Source of the DNA: Bdellovibrio sp. BCCA
Lineage (GTDB): Bacteria; Bdellovibrionota; Bdellovibrionia; Bdellovibrionales; Bdellovibrionaceae
DNA length: 64,000 nt
NCBI RefSeq assembly: GCF_037996825.1
Contig: NZ_JBBNAC010000001.1
Coordinates: 3,224,001 to 3,288,000 of the forward strand
Direction of reading: 5' to 3'
The notes under the pieces are model-generated. The model saw only the letters and a list, made by a program, of their open reading frames with translations, was not told the origin of the DNA and did no database searches. Of this stretch, positions 42,671 to 50,332 are shown in pieces (position 1 is the stretch's first letter; every line of letters starts with the position of its first letter). The translations under genes were made by a program, and so were the position numbers.

Positions 42671-43417
42671 TTAAAAGTTAGAATACGTGTTGATCTCTAC
42701 ATCATCCGAACTAATCTCGATAAAATGCGGTTCGATCAACCAAGACCCACTGTTAAAATATCGCCCGTTTGGCAGAGCTAAAACGCCCGCATGATGGGTG
42801 TGCCCAAAAATAATGGAATCAAATCCACGAGCGCACACCTCTTCTGCCGCAATAACGAAGTCAGGATGTTCTCCGGGCAAGGTCTGCACTTCGCTAGGAC
42901 CTCTAAAAAAACGTCTGATTTTTGATTTTACTTCTTCAAACTTGATCCACAGTTTGTAAGCTCTGGGACTCACCATGAGCGCGAATCCTCCCAGCCACGT
43001 CATAAACTCATAAAGATCCGGGCTTTTCACAAAAAAAGGATCATAAAGATGGCCATGCTCAATGCGAATTCTTTGATTGCCACATTGGACATTCAAAAAC
43101 GGGGCAAGAATCAGGGGCCCCCAGTCTTCTAAAAAATTTTCTAGCAAAATATCATGATTCCCAACGATGTAAAAAACCCGATTTCCCGCTTTGGAAATCG
43201 CTTTCACCGCTCGAAAAACTTCCGGGACGTCTTCTGCTAATTTACGAAACGACACTTGAGCAATTTCAAGTCCATCACCATTAATGCAAACATCGTATTT
43301 GTTTTCAGCCGCCCAATACAAAAACTCAATCAAACGCTTTTTTGTACTGGAGAATGGATTACCCAAATGCAGGTCCGAAATGACCACCATTTTTTCCGTC
43401 GAGACATCAATGATCAT
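42671..43417 (-). CDS. LpxH-like metallophosphoesterase
   Basis: A 248-residue calcineurin-like phosphoesterase. The metal-binding motifs are in order: ISDLHLGNP (start), NGDGLEIAQ, YIVGNHDILL, IEHGHLYDP and FGHTHHAG. This set is typical of UDP-2,3-diacylglucosamine hydrolases (lipid A synthesis) and related enzymes. Extra residues around the middle (MVSPRAYKLWIKFEEVKSKIRRFF) suggest a membrane-associated variant. The specific substrate is not certain. It overlaps the upstream cNMP-binding gene by four bases, so the two are coupled. Confidence 0.82.
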   Translation of the reverse strand: MIIDVSTEKMVVISDLHLGNPFSSTKKRLIEFLYWAAENKYDVCINGDGLEIAQVSFRKLAEDVPEVFRAVKAISKAGNRVFYIVGNHDILLENFLEDWGPLILAPFLNVQCGNQRIRIEHGHLYDPFFVKSPDLYEFMTWLGGFALMVSPRAYKLWIKFEEVKSKIRRFFRGPSEVQTLPGEHPDFVIAAEEVCARGFDSIIFGHTHHAGVLALPNGRYFNSGSWLIEPHFIEISSDDVEINTYSNF

Positions 43418-43860
43418 AAAGAGGACTCAACGACTTCTTGCAGATTATTTTTAGAAAGTTGTTCAGCGGCAATCAAGGCTACTAGTTTGTCATTGGTCTG
43501 GCGAATGCGACCGCTTAATTGTTTCATCAGTTCAAATGCAAACGTCGGATCCCGACGGATTTTTAATAAAAAACTACCAGGGTCCAAGACCAACAAAGTG
43601 GTATCGCCCACAGAGCGAGCGGATGCGGAACGAGGTAAAGACTCTAACAGCGACATTTCGCCAACCATGCTTCCCCGTTCCACTTTTCCAAGAATCACCG
43701 TGCTACCTTCGACTTTTTTATAAACTTCGACAGTGCCACACTGGACAATGTACATCTCGCGGCTCAAATCTCCTTCACGGAATAAAATTTCTCCATCCGT
43801 GAGTTTAAGAACCTGTTGATCTGTAAATCTTTTGCCGCGAGAAGAACTTGAATTGAACAT
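43414..43860 (-). CDS. Cyclic-nucleotide-binding (CRP-like) regulatory domain protein
   Basis: A 148-residue stand-alone cNMP-binding domain: LTDGEILFREGDLSREMYIVQ, GEMSLLESLPRSASARS (phosphate-binding cassette with the conserved R) and VLDPGSFLLKI. There is no C-terminal helix-turn-helix; instead a helical tail follows (QTNDKLVALIAAEQLSKNN). It therefore probably acts by protein contact, perhaps on its co-translated phosphoesterase partner. ATG 43860 is used; an upstream TTG would add six residues. Confidence 0.82.
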   Translation of the reverse strand: MFNSSSSRGKRFTDQQVLKLTDGEILFREGDLSREMYIVQCGTVEVYKKVEGSTVILGKVERGSMVGEMSLLESLPRSASARSVGDTTLLVLDPGSFLLKIRRDPTFAFELMKQLSGRIRQTNDKLVALIAAEQLSKNNLQEVVESSL

Positions 43861-43946
43861 AGATCCATAGGCTATCAAATTATTTTTACCAAGCCACCGA
43901 GATCCAATGCTCTAGCCGTAGGACCAGACAATTCTGGGCCTCGGTT

Positions 43947-44600
43947 TTATAACGGATTGATTAATTGCGGATACTTTGAAAGTTGATCACCATCAATCCG
44001 GACTGCGACCCCATGATTGATTTCTTGGTCAACAAAGGAACCATCGGCTTTACGAACCACGGCTTGCAGAGCGTACTCAAACTGCAAAGTCGTAAAAAGA
44101 GTTCTTTTCTGAATCGACTTTAGAAAGAATGTTCTTCCTTTGCTCGTAAGAACAATAGCACAGGACTGCTCTTGCCCGATCAAGCCGCCACGGTGATTGC
44201 ACTCATTTTCGCCAATCAACTCCGCCAAGACTCCTGTGAGCGATAGCTTCGATTCGATAAAAGGCACCCCGCTAAATTCCGCTTTAGGATCTTTTTTAAG
44301 AATTTCTGCTTTTGCCAATTCCAACTCTTCTCGGGTGTAGGCGGGAACCAATGTCATCGAAATCACGCCAATTTTATTGATTAGATTTTTTCTAAATTCT
44401 CCGTAAGAAAAATAGGGAACTCCTTCCGAGTTCGTTGCAATCATCACAACATTCGGAGCGACATAATACCGGTGAGGATCTTGATGATCCGGATATATTG
44501 TCATCACGCCACTGTTGGCGACGTTTTCATTCACCACTGGAATAGCCCAAGCGCTTGAAACCGCCAACGTAATAAAAAACAATGTCATAATATTTTTCAT
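43947..44600 (-). CDS. Exported protein, paralogue of the 45709-46722 product
   Basis: A 217-residue protein with signal peptide MKNIMTLFFITLAVSSAWA. The mature start, GVMTIYPDHQDPHRYYVAPN then EGVPYFSYGEF, lines up with the larger product at 45709-46722 (GILTLYRDHANLNKVYFFPN, SGVPLFNFVYW). A shared HRGG / QHGG and a (V/A)LTS-x-G segment follow later. Function unknown; periplasmic location is inferred. It is the last gene of a four-gene operon and starts one base after the lipoprotein gene. Confidence 0.72.
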   Translation of the reverse strand: MKNIMTLFFITLAVSSAWAIPVVNENVANSGVMTIYPDHQDPHRYYVAPNVVMIATNSEGVPYFSYGEFRKNLINKIGVISMTLVPAYTREELELAKAEILKKDPKAEFSGVPFIESKLSLTGVLAELIGENECNHRGGLIGQEQSCAIVLTSKGRTFFLKSIQKRTLFTTLQFEYALQAVVRKADGSFVDQEINHGVAVRIDGDQLSKYPQLINPL

Positions 44601-44601
44601 T

Positions 44602-44904
44602 CTATTTTTCCTTTACCACACAGATATCACTGCATGCGATATGAAAACTCCTATCTAAAACAGCTGCGGCATCCTGAGGTGAACACTGTGAGGCAAAAGT
44701 CTCCATCGCCAAAATCAAAGTATTCACATAAAATGTTGCCGAAGTTCCAGAATACATACGCCCCAAAAGCTTCACCTGATCACAAGCTAGATTGTCCACT
44801 TGTGGATGAGGTATCGGTACACTTACAGGCGGCGTTCCGGATGATTTCCCTCCACCGCCGCAAGCTGAAACGAACAAGGGAAATAGCCATATGAGTTTTT
44901 TCAT
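44602..44904 (-). CDS. Small lipoprotein
   Basis: A 100-residue lipoprotein with lipobox FVSAC (Cys15) followed by a Gly/Ser/Pro linker (GGGGKSSGTPPVSVPIPHPQ). Further Cys residues (LACDQV, SQCSPQD, IACSDICVV) could form two disulfides. It is the third gene of the operon, 9 bases after the 44914 gene. Family unknown. Confidence 0.68.
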   Translation of the reverse strand: MKKLIWLFPLFVSACGGGGKSSGTPPVSVPIPHPQVDNLACDQVKLLGRMYSGTSATFYVNTLILAMETFASQCSPQDAAAVLDRSFHIACSDICVVKEK

Positions 44905-44913
44905 ATAAAATTC

Positions 44914-45690
44914 CTAGTTAATTTGAACTTTCAAAATCGGAACTAAGTTAAATTTAATATCGTGATTCTGTCTGTCTAGATGAAGACCTTTGACCACAAC
45001 AGGCTCTAAGCGAGATTTTATTGGCAAGTTCAAGACATCTCTAAAAGACTTCACAGAACTTGCTTCTGTTTCAAAACATTTCTGCAATAGATCCTTTTTG
45101 TAAGAGATAAATGTCTGATCATAACGCATCGTGGACGGCTGTTTCATTCGCGAAAGATTCAAAATCAAATCTTCTATACGATTCACCCTAAGTTCTGAGC
45201 AGTTCACCGAGTCTTCAAATTTTTCCATCTCTGTGCTTGAGCTGTAGTTAGCTTGCACGGGAATTTCCAAATTTAAGAAGTCGTTTCTCTTCGCCAGAGT
45301 TTTCAACTTCGCCACTTGGTCTTTCTTAAGACTGATTTGCAAATTCATGTAAGGCCCGGCTTGCCCCTGTCGCAACACCGTTTCTTCGGAAATACCAACA
45401 GAAGGAATTTCTACTTTCAACGGCGCGCCTGTCACTTGCGCTGTCAGTAGATTGAGTTTGTAACCTGGATAAGTCGCCTTCACCCTGTCCATCTCTTGAC
45501 GAGCTAAATCGCCGTCGTAAGCCAAAGACACACTTAAAATTCCACCATCACTTTCAAGATCCATCACATTCATCTCTAAATAAGGAGTAAGTGAGTAGTA
45601 AACGGTTCTTTCGTATTCATTCACTTCGTGGATCGCAGCCGAAGCCCACGATCCCACCAGTGTCAGCAATAAAGCAAAATATTTTTTCAC
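44914..45690 (-). CDS. Exported protein of unknown function
   Basis: A 258-residue protein with signal peptide MKKYFALLLTLVGSWASA. The mature part begins IHEVNEYERTVYYSLTPYLEMN and resembles its two operon neighbours in pattern (an N-terminal Y-x-P segment, then long strands and ATYPGYKLNLL). Two Cys (VNCSELR, LLQKCFETE) may pair. Second gene of the operon, 18 bases after the first. Function unknown; an assembly with its neighbours is inferred from the operon layout. Confidence 0.7.
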   Translation of the reverse strand: MKKYFALLLTLVGSWASAAIHEVNEYERTVYYSLTPYLEMNVMDLESDGGILSVSLAYDGDLARQEMDRVKATYPGYKLNLLTAQVTGAPLKVEIPSVGISEETVLRQGQAGPYMNLQISLKKDQVAKLKTLAKRNDFLNLEIPVQANYSSSTEMEKFEDSVNCSELRVNRIEDLILNLSRMKQPSTMRYDQTFISYKKDLLQKCFETEASSVKSFRDVLNLPIKSRLEPVVVKGLHLDRQNHDIKFNLVPILKVQIN

Positions 45691-45708
45691 AGGATTTTCC
45701 TTTTTTAT

Positions 45709-46722
45709 TTAATCTGCGGAGATCACAAGACGGTCGCGATATTTATCAAGATCTTTGATGACAACGGCTGTACAGAAATCACGCTCCTCTAGGTCTGTGC
45801 GTTTCCAGTTCCATGTTTCTGTTTGTAACTCTTCTTTACGAACGGAGCCTCCACCAAAGTGGAATAAACGATTGCTAGGAGCTGTTGCTGTCACCGGTGT
45901 CGCTGCCAATTCTGGAACAAACATGCGTGCTGTGATCGTCTCTGAAATCTTTTGAAGATATTCCCATTCTTTTGCATCGCCACCATTCATTGTGATTTCA
46001 ATGGCTCTTTCCGCATGAAGCTTTTCTACAACCGACTGAATGCTCCAACTAAACCAACCCCAACCACCTGAATGAGACGCCTGGAAATATTCGTATACGC
46101 GTTTCATGTTCACTCTGATAGAAGCATCCATGTTAGGACCGAAACCTTGCACCTTGTAGCAGTAGTCCATTTTCAACAACGCACTTCCTGCTGATTTCGT
46201 CAGAAGAGCTTTGAAGGCTTTTGCGCCGACGCTGGTTAACACCGAATTCACACCGATTTCATCTTCCGCACGTCCACCGTGCTGAGCAAAATTGAACTCT
46301 TTAAATAAATCACTTAACGGCTGCGCTCCCGCCGCAGTCGTTTGTAAACCAATCGTCGAAGATTTAATTGGTAAAACAGCCACTTCCACTTCTGGATGCT
46401 CCTTCATGTAAGTATCAAGGGCCGCTTTTTGATCCGTGTCAGACGCAAGATGAGTCGTCATGGTCATATACGCTCCACCTGACGCTGGATTTTCCAATCC
46501 CCAGTACACGAAGTTGAAAAGTGGAACACCACTGTTGTCTGCCGAAAAGCGTGTGGAATTTGGAAAGAAATAAACTTTGTTTAGATTCGCGTGATCGCGA
46601 TACAAAGTTAAAATTCCGTTTTTAATCGTTCCCGCTGTTTCCCCAAACAACGGAACCGCCAAAACAGGTTTGCTTAAAAGGGACGTTAATAAAAACCCCA
46701 AAAGCAGTGCTTTATTTTTCAT
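45709..46722 (-). CDS. Exported protein, founder of a small paralogous family
   Basis: A 337-residue protein with signal peptide (MKNKALLLGFLLTSLLSKPVLA). It shares its N-terminal and middle motifs with the 43947-44600 product. The C-terminal part has WNWKRTDLEERDFCTAVVIKDLDKYRDRLVISAD. An HFGGGS segment near residue 288 is Gly-rich. It is the first gene of the four-gene operon, divergent from the radical SAM/SPASM gene 247 bases away. No named family recognised. Confidence 0.72.
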   Translation of the reverse strand: MKNKALLLGFLLTSLLSKPVLAVPLFGETAGTIKNGILTLYRDHANLNKVYFFPNSTRFSADNSGVPLFNFVYWGLENPASGGAYMTMTTHLASDTDQKAALDTYMKEHPEVEVAVLPIKSSTIGLQTTAAGAQPLSDLFKEFNFAQHGGRAEDEIGVNSVLTSVGAKAFKALLTKSAGSALLKMDYCYKVQGFGPNMDASIRVNMKRVYEYFQASHSGGWGWFSWSIQSVVEKLHAERAIEITMNGGDAKEWEYLQKISETITARMFVPELAATPVTATAPSNRLFHFGGGSVRKEELQTETWNWKRTDLEERDFCTAVVIKDLDKYRDRLVISAD

Positions 46723-46875
46723 GAATGCCTCCAGTTATTGCCCGCAATTTCACGGGCAATGGAAGGTTCCTGCAAAGGTACAAAGCCGTACGGGCCCTCA
46801 TAAAAGCGATCTGGCCAGCAGCGGTGTCCGATGTCCGAACCTCCCCAGCCAATTGACACTCATGAAATAGTTTCC

Positions 46876-46909
46876 TTTTGCCCCCAAGAGCTTGTTTTTC
46901 AGGGCAAAA
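46876..46909. promoter_or_regulatory. Inverted repeat in the divergent rSAM/secreted-operon promoter region
   Basis: TTTTGCCC ... GGGCAAAA, eight-base perfect arms 18 bases apart, with an inner CAAG-AG-CTTG. It lies midway between the divergent four-gene operon and the SPASM gene and could be an operator for either or both. The rest of the 247-base gap has no gene. Confidence 0.4.
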
Positions 46910-46969
46910 ATACACCACTCCCTCATCGCATAAATTATTGATTTTACTTGTTTTTATAAGATCATTCGG

Positions 46970-48292
46970 GTGTCTCAATATGGAACGCTTATTGCAGTTC
47001 CCCTTAGCGGTATGGAACAACGACGTTACAAAGACATTGTGGCCTTCAAATGGAACCAAGGAGCTCCCCTGGCTTTCCATGCCCGTAATTTGGAAGTCGC
47101 TGAAATTTCTGAAGAGACTTGGAACGACATGCAAGAGACTTTGAAGTCTTCCGAGGCCACTGAAGAACTCACTTTGTGGGAGCAAGAAAACAGCCCTGAA
47201 GTGAAATCCGGAAAGCTTCAACCCGGCATCCGCAGCCTCACGATCAACGTCACACAAATCTGCAATCTGAAGTGCACTTACTGTGCGGCAGGTGGCGACG
47301 GAACTTACGGAGCTGCGCAAACAAAGATCAACGTCGAAAAAACTCTTCCGCAATTGAAATTCTTTATTGAACGTCTTCCTGAAGGCAGCCGTTTTAAAAT
47401 CACATTCTTAGGCGGCGAGCCTCTTCTTTATCCAGACGGCATTCAAGAGATCGGTAGTTATGTTCGTTTGATGACAGCTGGAAAAAATATCCAGGCTGGT
47501 TTTTCGATTGTGACGAACGGAACTTTGATCAACGAAAAAACTTTGAATATTCTAAAGAGTCTTAAGGCCAATGTGACAGTAAGCTTAGATGGTCCCGCAG
47601 AGATCAACGACAAGGCTCGTCCTACAAAAGATGGCTCTAGCAGCACATCATTGGTTGTTGAAGGTCTTCGTCAGCTTGTTGATAACAGACACTCTTTGGG
47701 TCTTTTGACGGTGCATGGCGTTTTCAATCGCGAGAATTTAGATCTTGTGAGCGCTTACAATTTCTATCGCACGCTGAAAGTCGATCGCTATGAGTTCACA
47801 TACTCTGTGGAAGAAAATGACGACGCCAGCAACAAGGCATTCGTTGAGCAGATGAATTCGATTGCAGCGTTGGCTTACGCCTCCGGCGGCGAACCTGAAC
47901 TTCGCAAAATTGGAGTTTTTGATCAGCACTTTTCTGCTTTGGACAACCAGCAACAAACTGAAAACTACTGCGGAGCTGGAAAGTCATTTCTGATGGTGGA
48001 CGCGAGAAACAATCTTTTCACGTGCCCTTGGGAAGTTGGAAATAAAGAAGAACAAGTGGGTCAAGGGACTCAACTCAATGAGGAGCGTTTGGCTCAATAC
48101 CAAGCTCCCCTTATTGAACAGAACAACTGCCAAAGCTGCTGGGCGCGTTTCCTTTGCGGCGGAGGCTGTATGTTCATTCACAAGCAAAGCACGGGAAACA
48201 AGCACCAGAAAGACGGTCAGTTTTGTTTTCGCACGCGCGGCTTGATTGCTACGGCATTGTTATATTATAAAATGAGCAGGGTTTCCTGCTAA
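46970..48292 (+). CDS. Radical SAM/SPASM peptide-modifying enzyme
   Basis: A 440-residue enzyme. The radical-SAM cluster motif is C98-NLK-C102-TY-C105; GGEP follows (FLGGEPLLYP). The C-terminal SPASM domain binds two auxiliary [4Fe-4S] clusters with C334, C352 and the exact C387-x2-C390-x5-C396-x3-C400 spacing, then C419. Residues 1-90 are extra and could bind a leader peptide. Such enzymes make thioether, C-C or ether cross-links in ribosomal peptides or mature quinohemoproteins. A 39-codon gene starts 9 bases later and is the obvious substrate candidate. The GTG start has only a weak ribosome-binding site; ATG 47012 is an alternative. Confidence 0.9.
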   Translation: MSQYGTLIAVPLSGMEQRRYKDIVAFKWNQGAPLAFHARNLEVAEISEETWNDMQETLKSSEATEELTLWEQENSPEVKSGKLQPGIRSLTINVTQICNLKCTYCAAGGDGTYGAAQTKINVEKTLPQLKFFIERLPEGSRFKITFLGGEPLLYPDGIQEIGSYVRLMTAGKNIQAGFSIVTNGTLINEKTLNILKSLKANVTVSLDGPAEINDKARPTKDGSSSTSLVVEGLRQLVDNRHSLGLLTVHGVFNRENLDLVSAYNFYRTLKVDRYEFTYSVEENDDASNKAFVEQMNSIAALAYASGGEPELRKIGVFDQHFSALDNQQQTENYCGAGKSFLMVDARNNLFTCPWEVGNKEEQVGQGTQLNEERLAQYQAPLIEQNNCQSCWARFLCGGGCMFIHKQSTGNKHQKDGQFCFRTRGLIATALLYYKMSRVSC

Positions 48293-48301
48293 GAGGATGT
48301 T

Positions 48302-48421
48302 ATGAAAAAGCAAACACATATTAAAAAGATTAAACCTCTGAAGCCCACCGCAACTCCGTCGACACAGATGATTGGGCCAGGTACTGGTGGAAACGGCGAA
48401 GGCTGTATCCCAGTTCGATAG
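48302..48421 (+). CDS. Candidate RiPP precursor peptide (39 residues)
   Basis: An ATG-to-TAG gene too short for routine gene calling, with AAGAGGA five bases before the ATG. The product begins with a Lys-rich leader-like stretch (MKKQTHIKKIKPLKP), continues PTATPSTQ, and ends MIGPGTGGNGEGCIPVR. The Gly-rich core has one Cys at residue 35 (GEGC) flanked by Thr, Asn, Glu, Ile and Arg that could be partners for a thioether or other cross-link. It lies immediately after the SPASM enzyme and 30 bases before the histidine kinase gene. There is no export gene next to it. The RiPP role is an inference. Confidence 0.75.
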   Translation: MKKQTHIKKIKPLKPTATPSTQMIGPGTGGNGEGCIPVR

Positions 48422-48451
48422 TAATTATTAATTTTAACGAAAAACGAGATT

Positions 48452-50332
48452 ATGACTCTTCCTCCCTCGCCTGAAGAGACATCCTCCTCCCAAAAACGAG
48501 GAGACTATAAAGCGCTTGCGTTGCGAATTGCCTTCGCACTGGGGATCTCTTTTTTCATTGCGCAAACCAATCTCGATTATCTTGAGTCTTTCCTCTACGA
48601 CTTAAGAGTTCGCACTAAAGTTCTGAATCAAACATCCGGCAACATCGAATTGATTTATATCACTCCACAAACTGTTCAATTGTTTAAAGGTTTTCCGACC
48701 GCGAAAGAACAAGCTTCTCTTTTACGCGGCCTTGTTGCCGAAGGTGCAAAGGCTGTCGTCTATGATTTTAACGTCAGCGAGACACCAGGCAGTGTTGATG
48801 AGAAGAATGATTGGGAGTCCAGCATCGTCGAAAACGCCAATGTTTTCGTTGCAGGCCGCTCAACAGCTTTAAAGGGAGAAGAAAAACAGCTTTCTCTTCC
48901 GGACCCTCTTGAAAAAGTCACTTTAGCGCCAGCTCCGAAAACAACGGACTTGGTGAACTTCGCCAAAGACGGTGTGACTCGTCGAATGATTTTAACGTAT
49001 CAAGGTCGTTCGTTATTGCCCGTGCAATTGGCGAGTCTTTTTAATCCTGAAATCAAGGACGTCGATAAAGTTCGCGGTCACTTTGATTTTTACGGAACCG
49101 ATCAGGCTTATATTGATTTCCACAGAGCTAAAACTTATCCATCCACTTCTTTTGAAGACGTCTTAAATGGCCGTATCGATGCTTCTCGCTTTAAAAATAA
49201 AATCGTTCTTATCGGAACCGATTTAGGTCTGGATGAAGGCGAATACATCATGAGTCCGTACAGTCGCGAAGTGACGGCGATGACTCGCATTGAACTTCAA
49301 GCCAATACGATCGACACCTTGATTCGCAATTCCGGTCCTGTGAAATCTCACAAGGCCATTAATTGGATCTTTATTCTTCTTGCTTCGATCTTAACGACTC
49401 ATGTTGTTTTAACGATGAAGCCCACTCGCGGATTGATGATTCTCGGTGGAACCTTGGCGGGATTTATCGTTGTTTGTATTCTTGCTTACTGGGTTGCAGG
49501 TTTGTGGCTTCCCATGGCAGCACCTCTTTTGACGATTTTCCTCTGCTATTATTTCTTTATTCCTTATCGTTTGATTGTCGAGAACCGTCGGAGCTGGGAA
49601 TACTACCAAAAGAATAAACTTCTAAGCCAAGTTGAAGAGCTTAAGACGAATTTCATTTCGATGATGTCGCATGATCTGAAAACGCCGATTGCACGTATTC
49701 AAGGAATGACGGACATGATCCTGTCTGACAATGTTCAGTTGAGTGCGCAACAGCGTGAAGCCGTGGATACGATCAAGCATTCTTCGGATGATCTTTTAAA
49801 GTTTATCAATGCAATTTTAAATTACGGTAAGATCGAGAGCCAGGGTGTTCAGCTTCATTTGCAAAGCAAGGACATCAACAATCTTCTTCAGGAAGTGATT
49901 CGAAAGCACGAGTTCCTGGCGAAAGTTAAGCGCATTCAAATCGTCTCTGAATTGGAACCCATGTTCCCAGTGCCTGTGGATGCGGACCTTATGAAGCAAG
50001 TCTTCTCGAATCTTGTTGAAAACGCCATCAAGTACAGTCCGGAAGACACGAAAATCATGGTGTCGAGCGAAGAAACTTCCACGAAGGTCGTTGTTCAGGT
50101 GGCCGATCAGGGCCCTGGCATCCCTTCTGATGAACTTCAGAATATCTTTATGAAGTTTTTCCGCTCTAAGAACGCCAAAAGCTCGCCTATTAAGGGTTCG
50201 GGCTTGGGATTGTATTTGGCCAAATATTTTACTGAACTTCACCGGGGACGTATTTTTGTAGAATCTTCCCATGGTAATGGATCGACTTTTACGGTAGAAC
50301 TACCAATCGAGCAAGGGGGTACACATGCTTAA
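48452..50332 (+). CDS. CHASE2-domain sensor histidine kinase
   Basis: A 626-residue membrane kinase. A first membrane helix (about residues 20-38) is followed by an extracytoplasmic CHASE2 domain (about 45-295, with LYDLRVRTKV, VVYDFNVSE and FKNKIVLIGTDLG). Membrane helices at about 300-375 lead into the cytoplasm. The HisKA domain has the phospho-acceptor H407 in MMSHDLKTPIARIQG, and the HATPase has NLVENAIKYSPED, VADQGPGIP and GSGLGLYLA. The stop overlaps the response regulator start by eight bases. Co-transcription with the upstream SPASM/peptide genes is likely (30-base gap). Confidence 0.9.
   Translation: MTLPPSPEETSSSQKRGDYKALALRIAFALGISFFIAQTNLDYLESFLYDLRVRTKVLNQTSGNIELIYITPQTVQLFKGFPTAKEQASLLRGLVAEGAKAVVYDFNVSETPGSVDEKNDWESSIVENANVFVAGRSTALKGEEKQLSLPDPLEKVTLAPAPKTTDLVNFAKDGVTRRMILTYQGRSLLPVQLASLFNPEIKDVDKVRGHFDFYGTDQAYIDFHRAKTYPSTSFEDVLNGRIDASRFKNKIVLIGTDLGLDEGEYIMSPYSREVTAMTRIELQANTIDTLIRNSGPVKSHKAINWIFILLASILTTHVVLTMKPTRGLMILGGTLAGFIVVCILAYWVAGLWLPMAAPLLTIFLCYYFFIPYRLIVENRRSWEYYQKNKLLSQVEELKTNFISMMSHDLKTPIARIQGMTDMILSDNVQLSAQQREAVDTIKHSSDDLLKFINAILNYGKIESQGVQLHLQSKDINNLLQEVIRKHEFLAKVKRIQIVSELEPMFPVPVDADLMKQVFSNLVENAIKYSPEDTKIMVSSEETSTKVVVQVADQGPGIPSDELQNIFMKFFRSKNAKSSPIKGSGLGLYLAKYFTELHRGRIFVESSHGNGSTFTVELPIEQGGTHA

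Noticed and set aside
46712-47353. Minus-strand frame of 213 codons overlapping the start of the SPASM gene
   Set aside because: It covers the 5' part of the strongly supported enzyme and the intergenic inverted repeat, and its product resembles nothing; a shadow frame.
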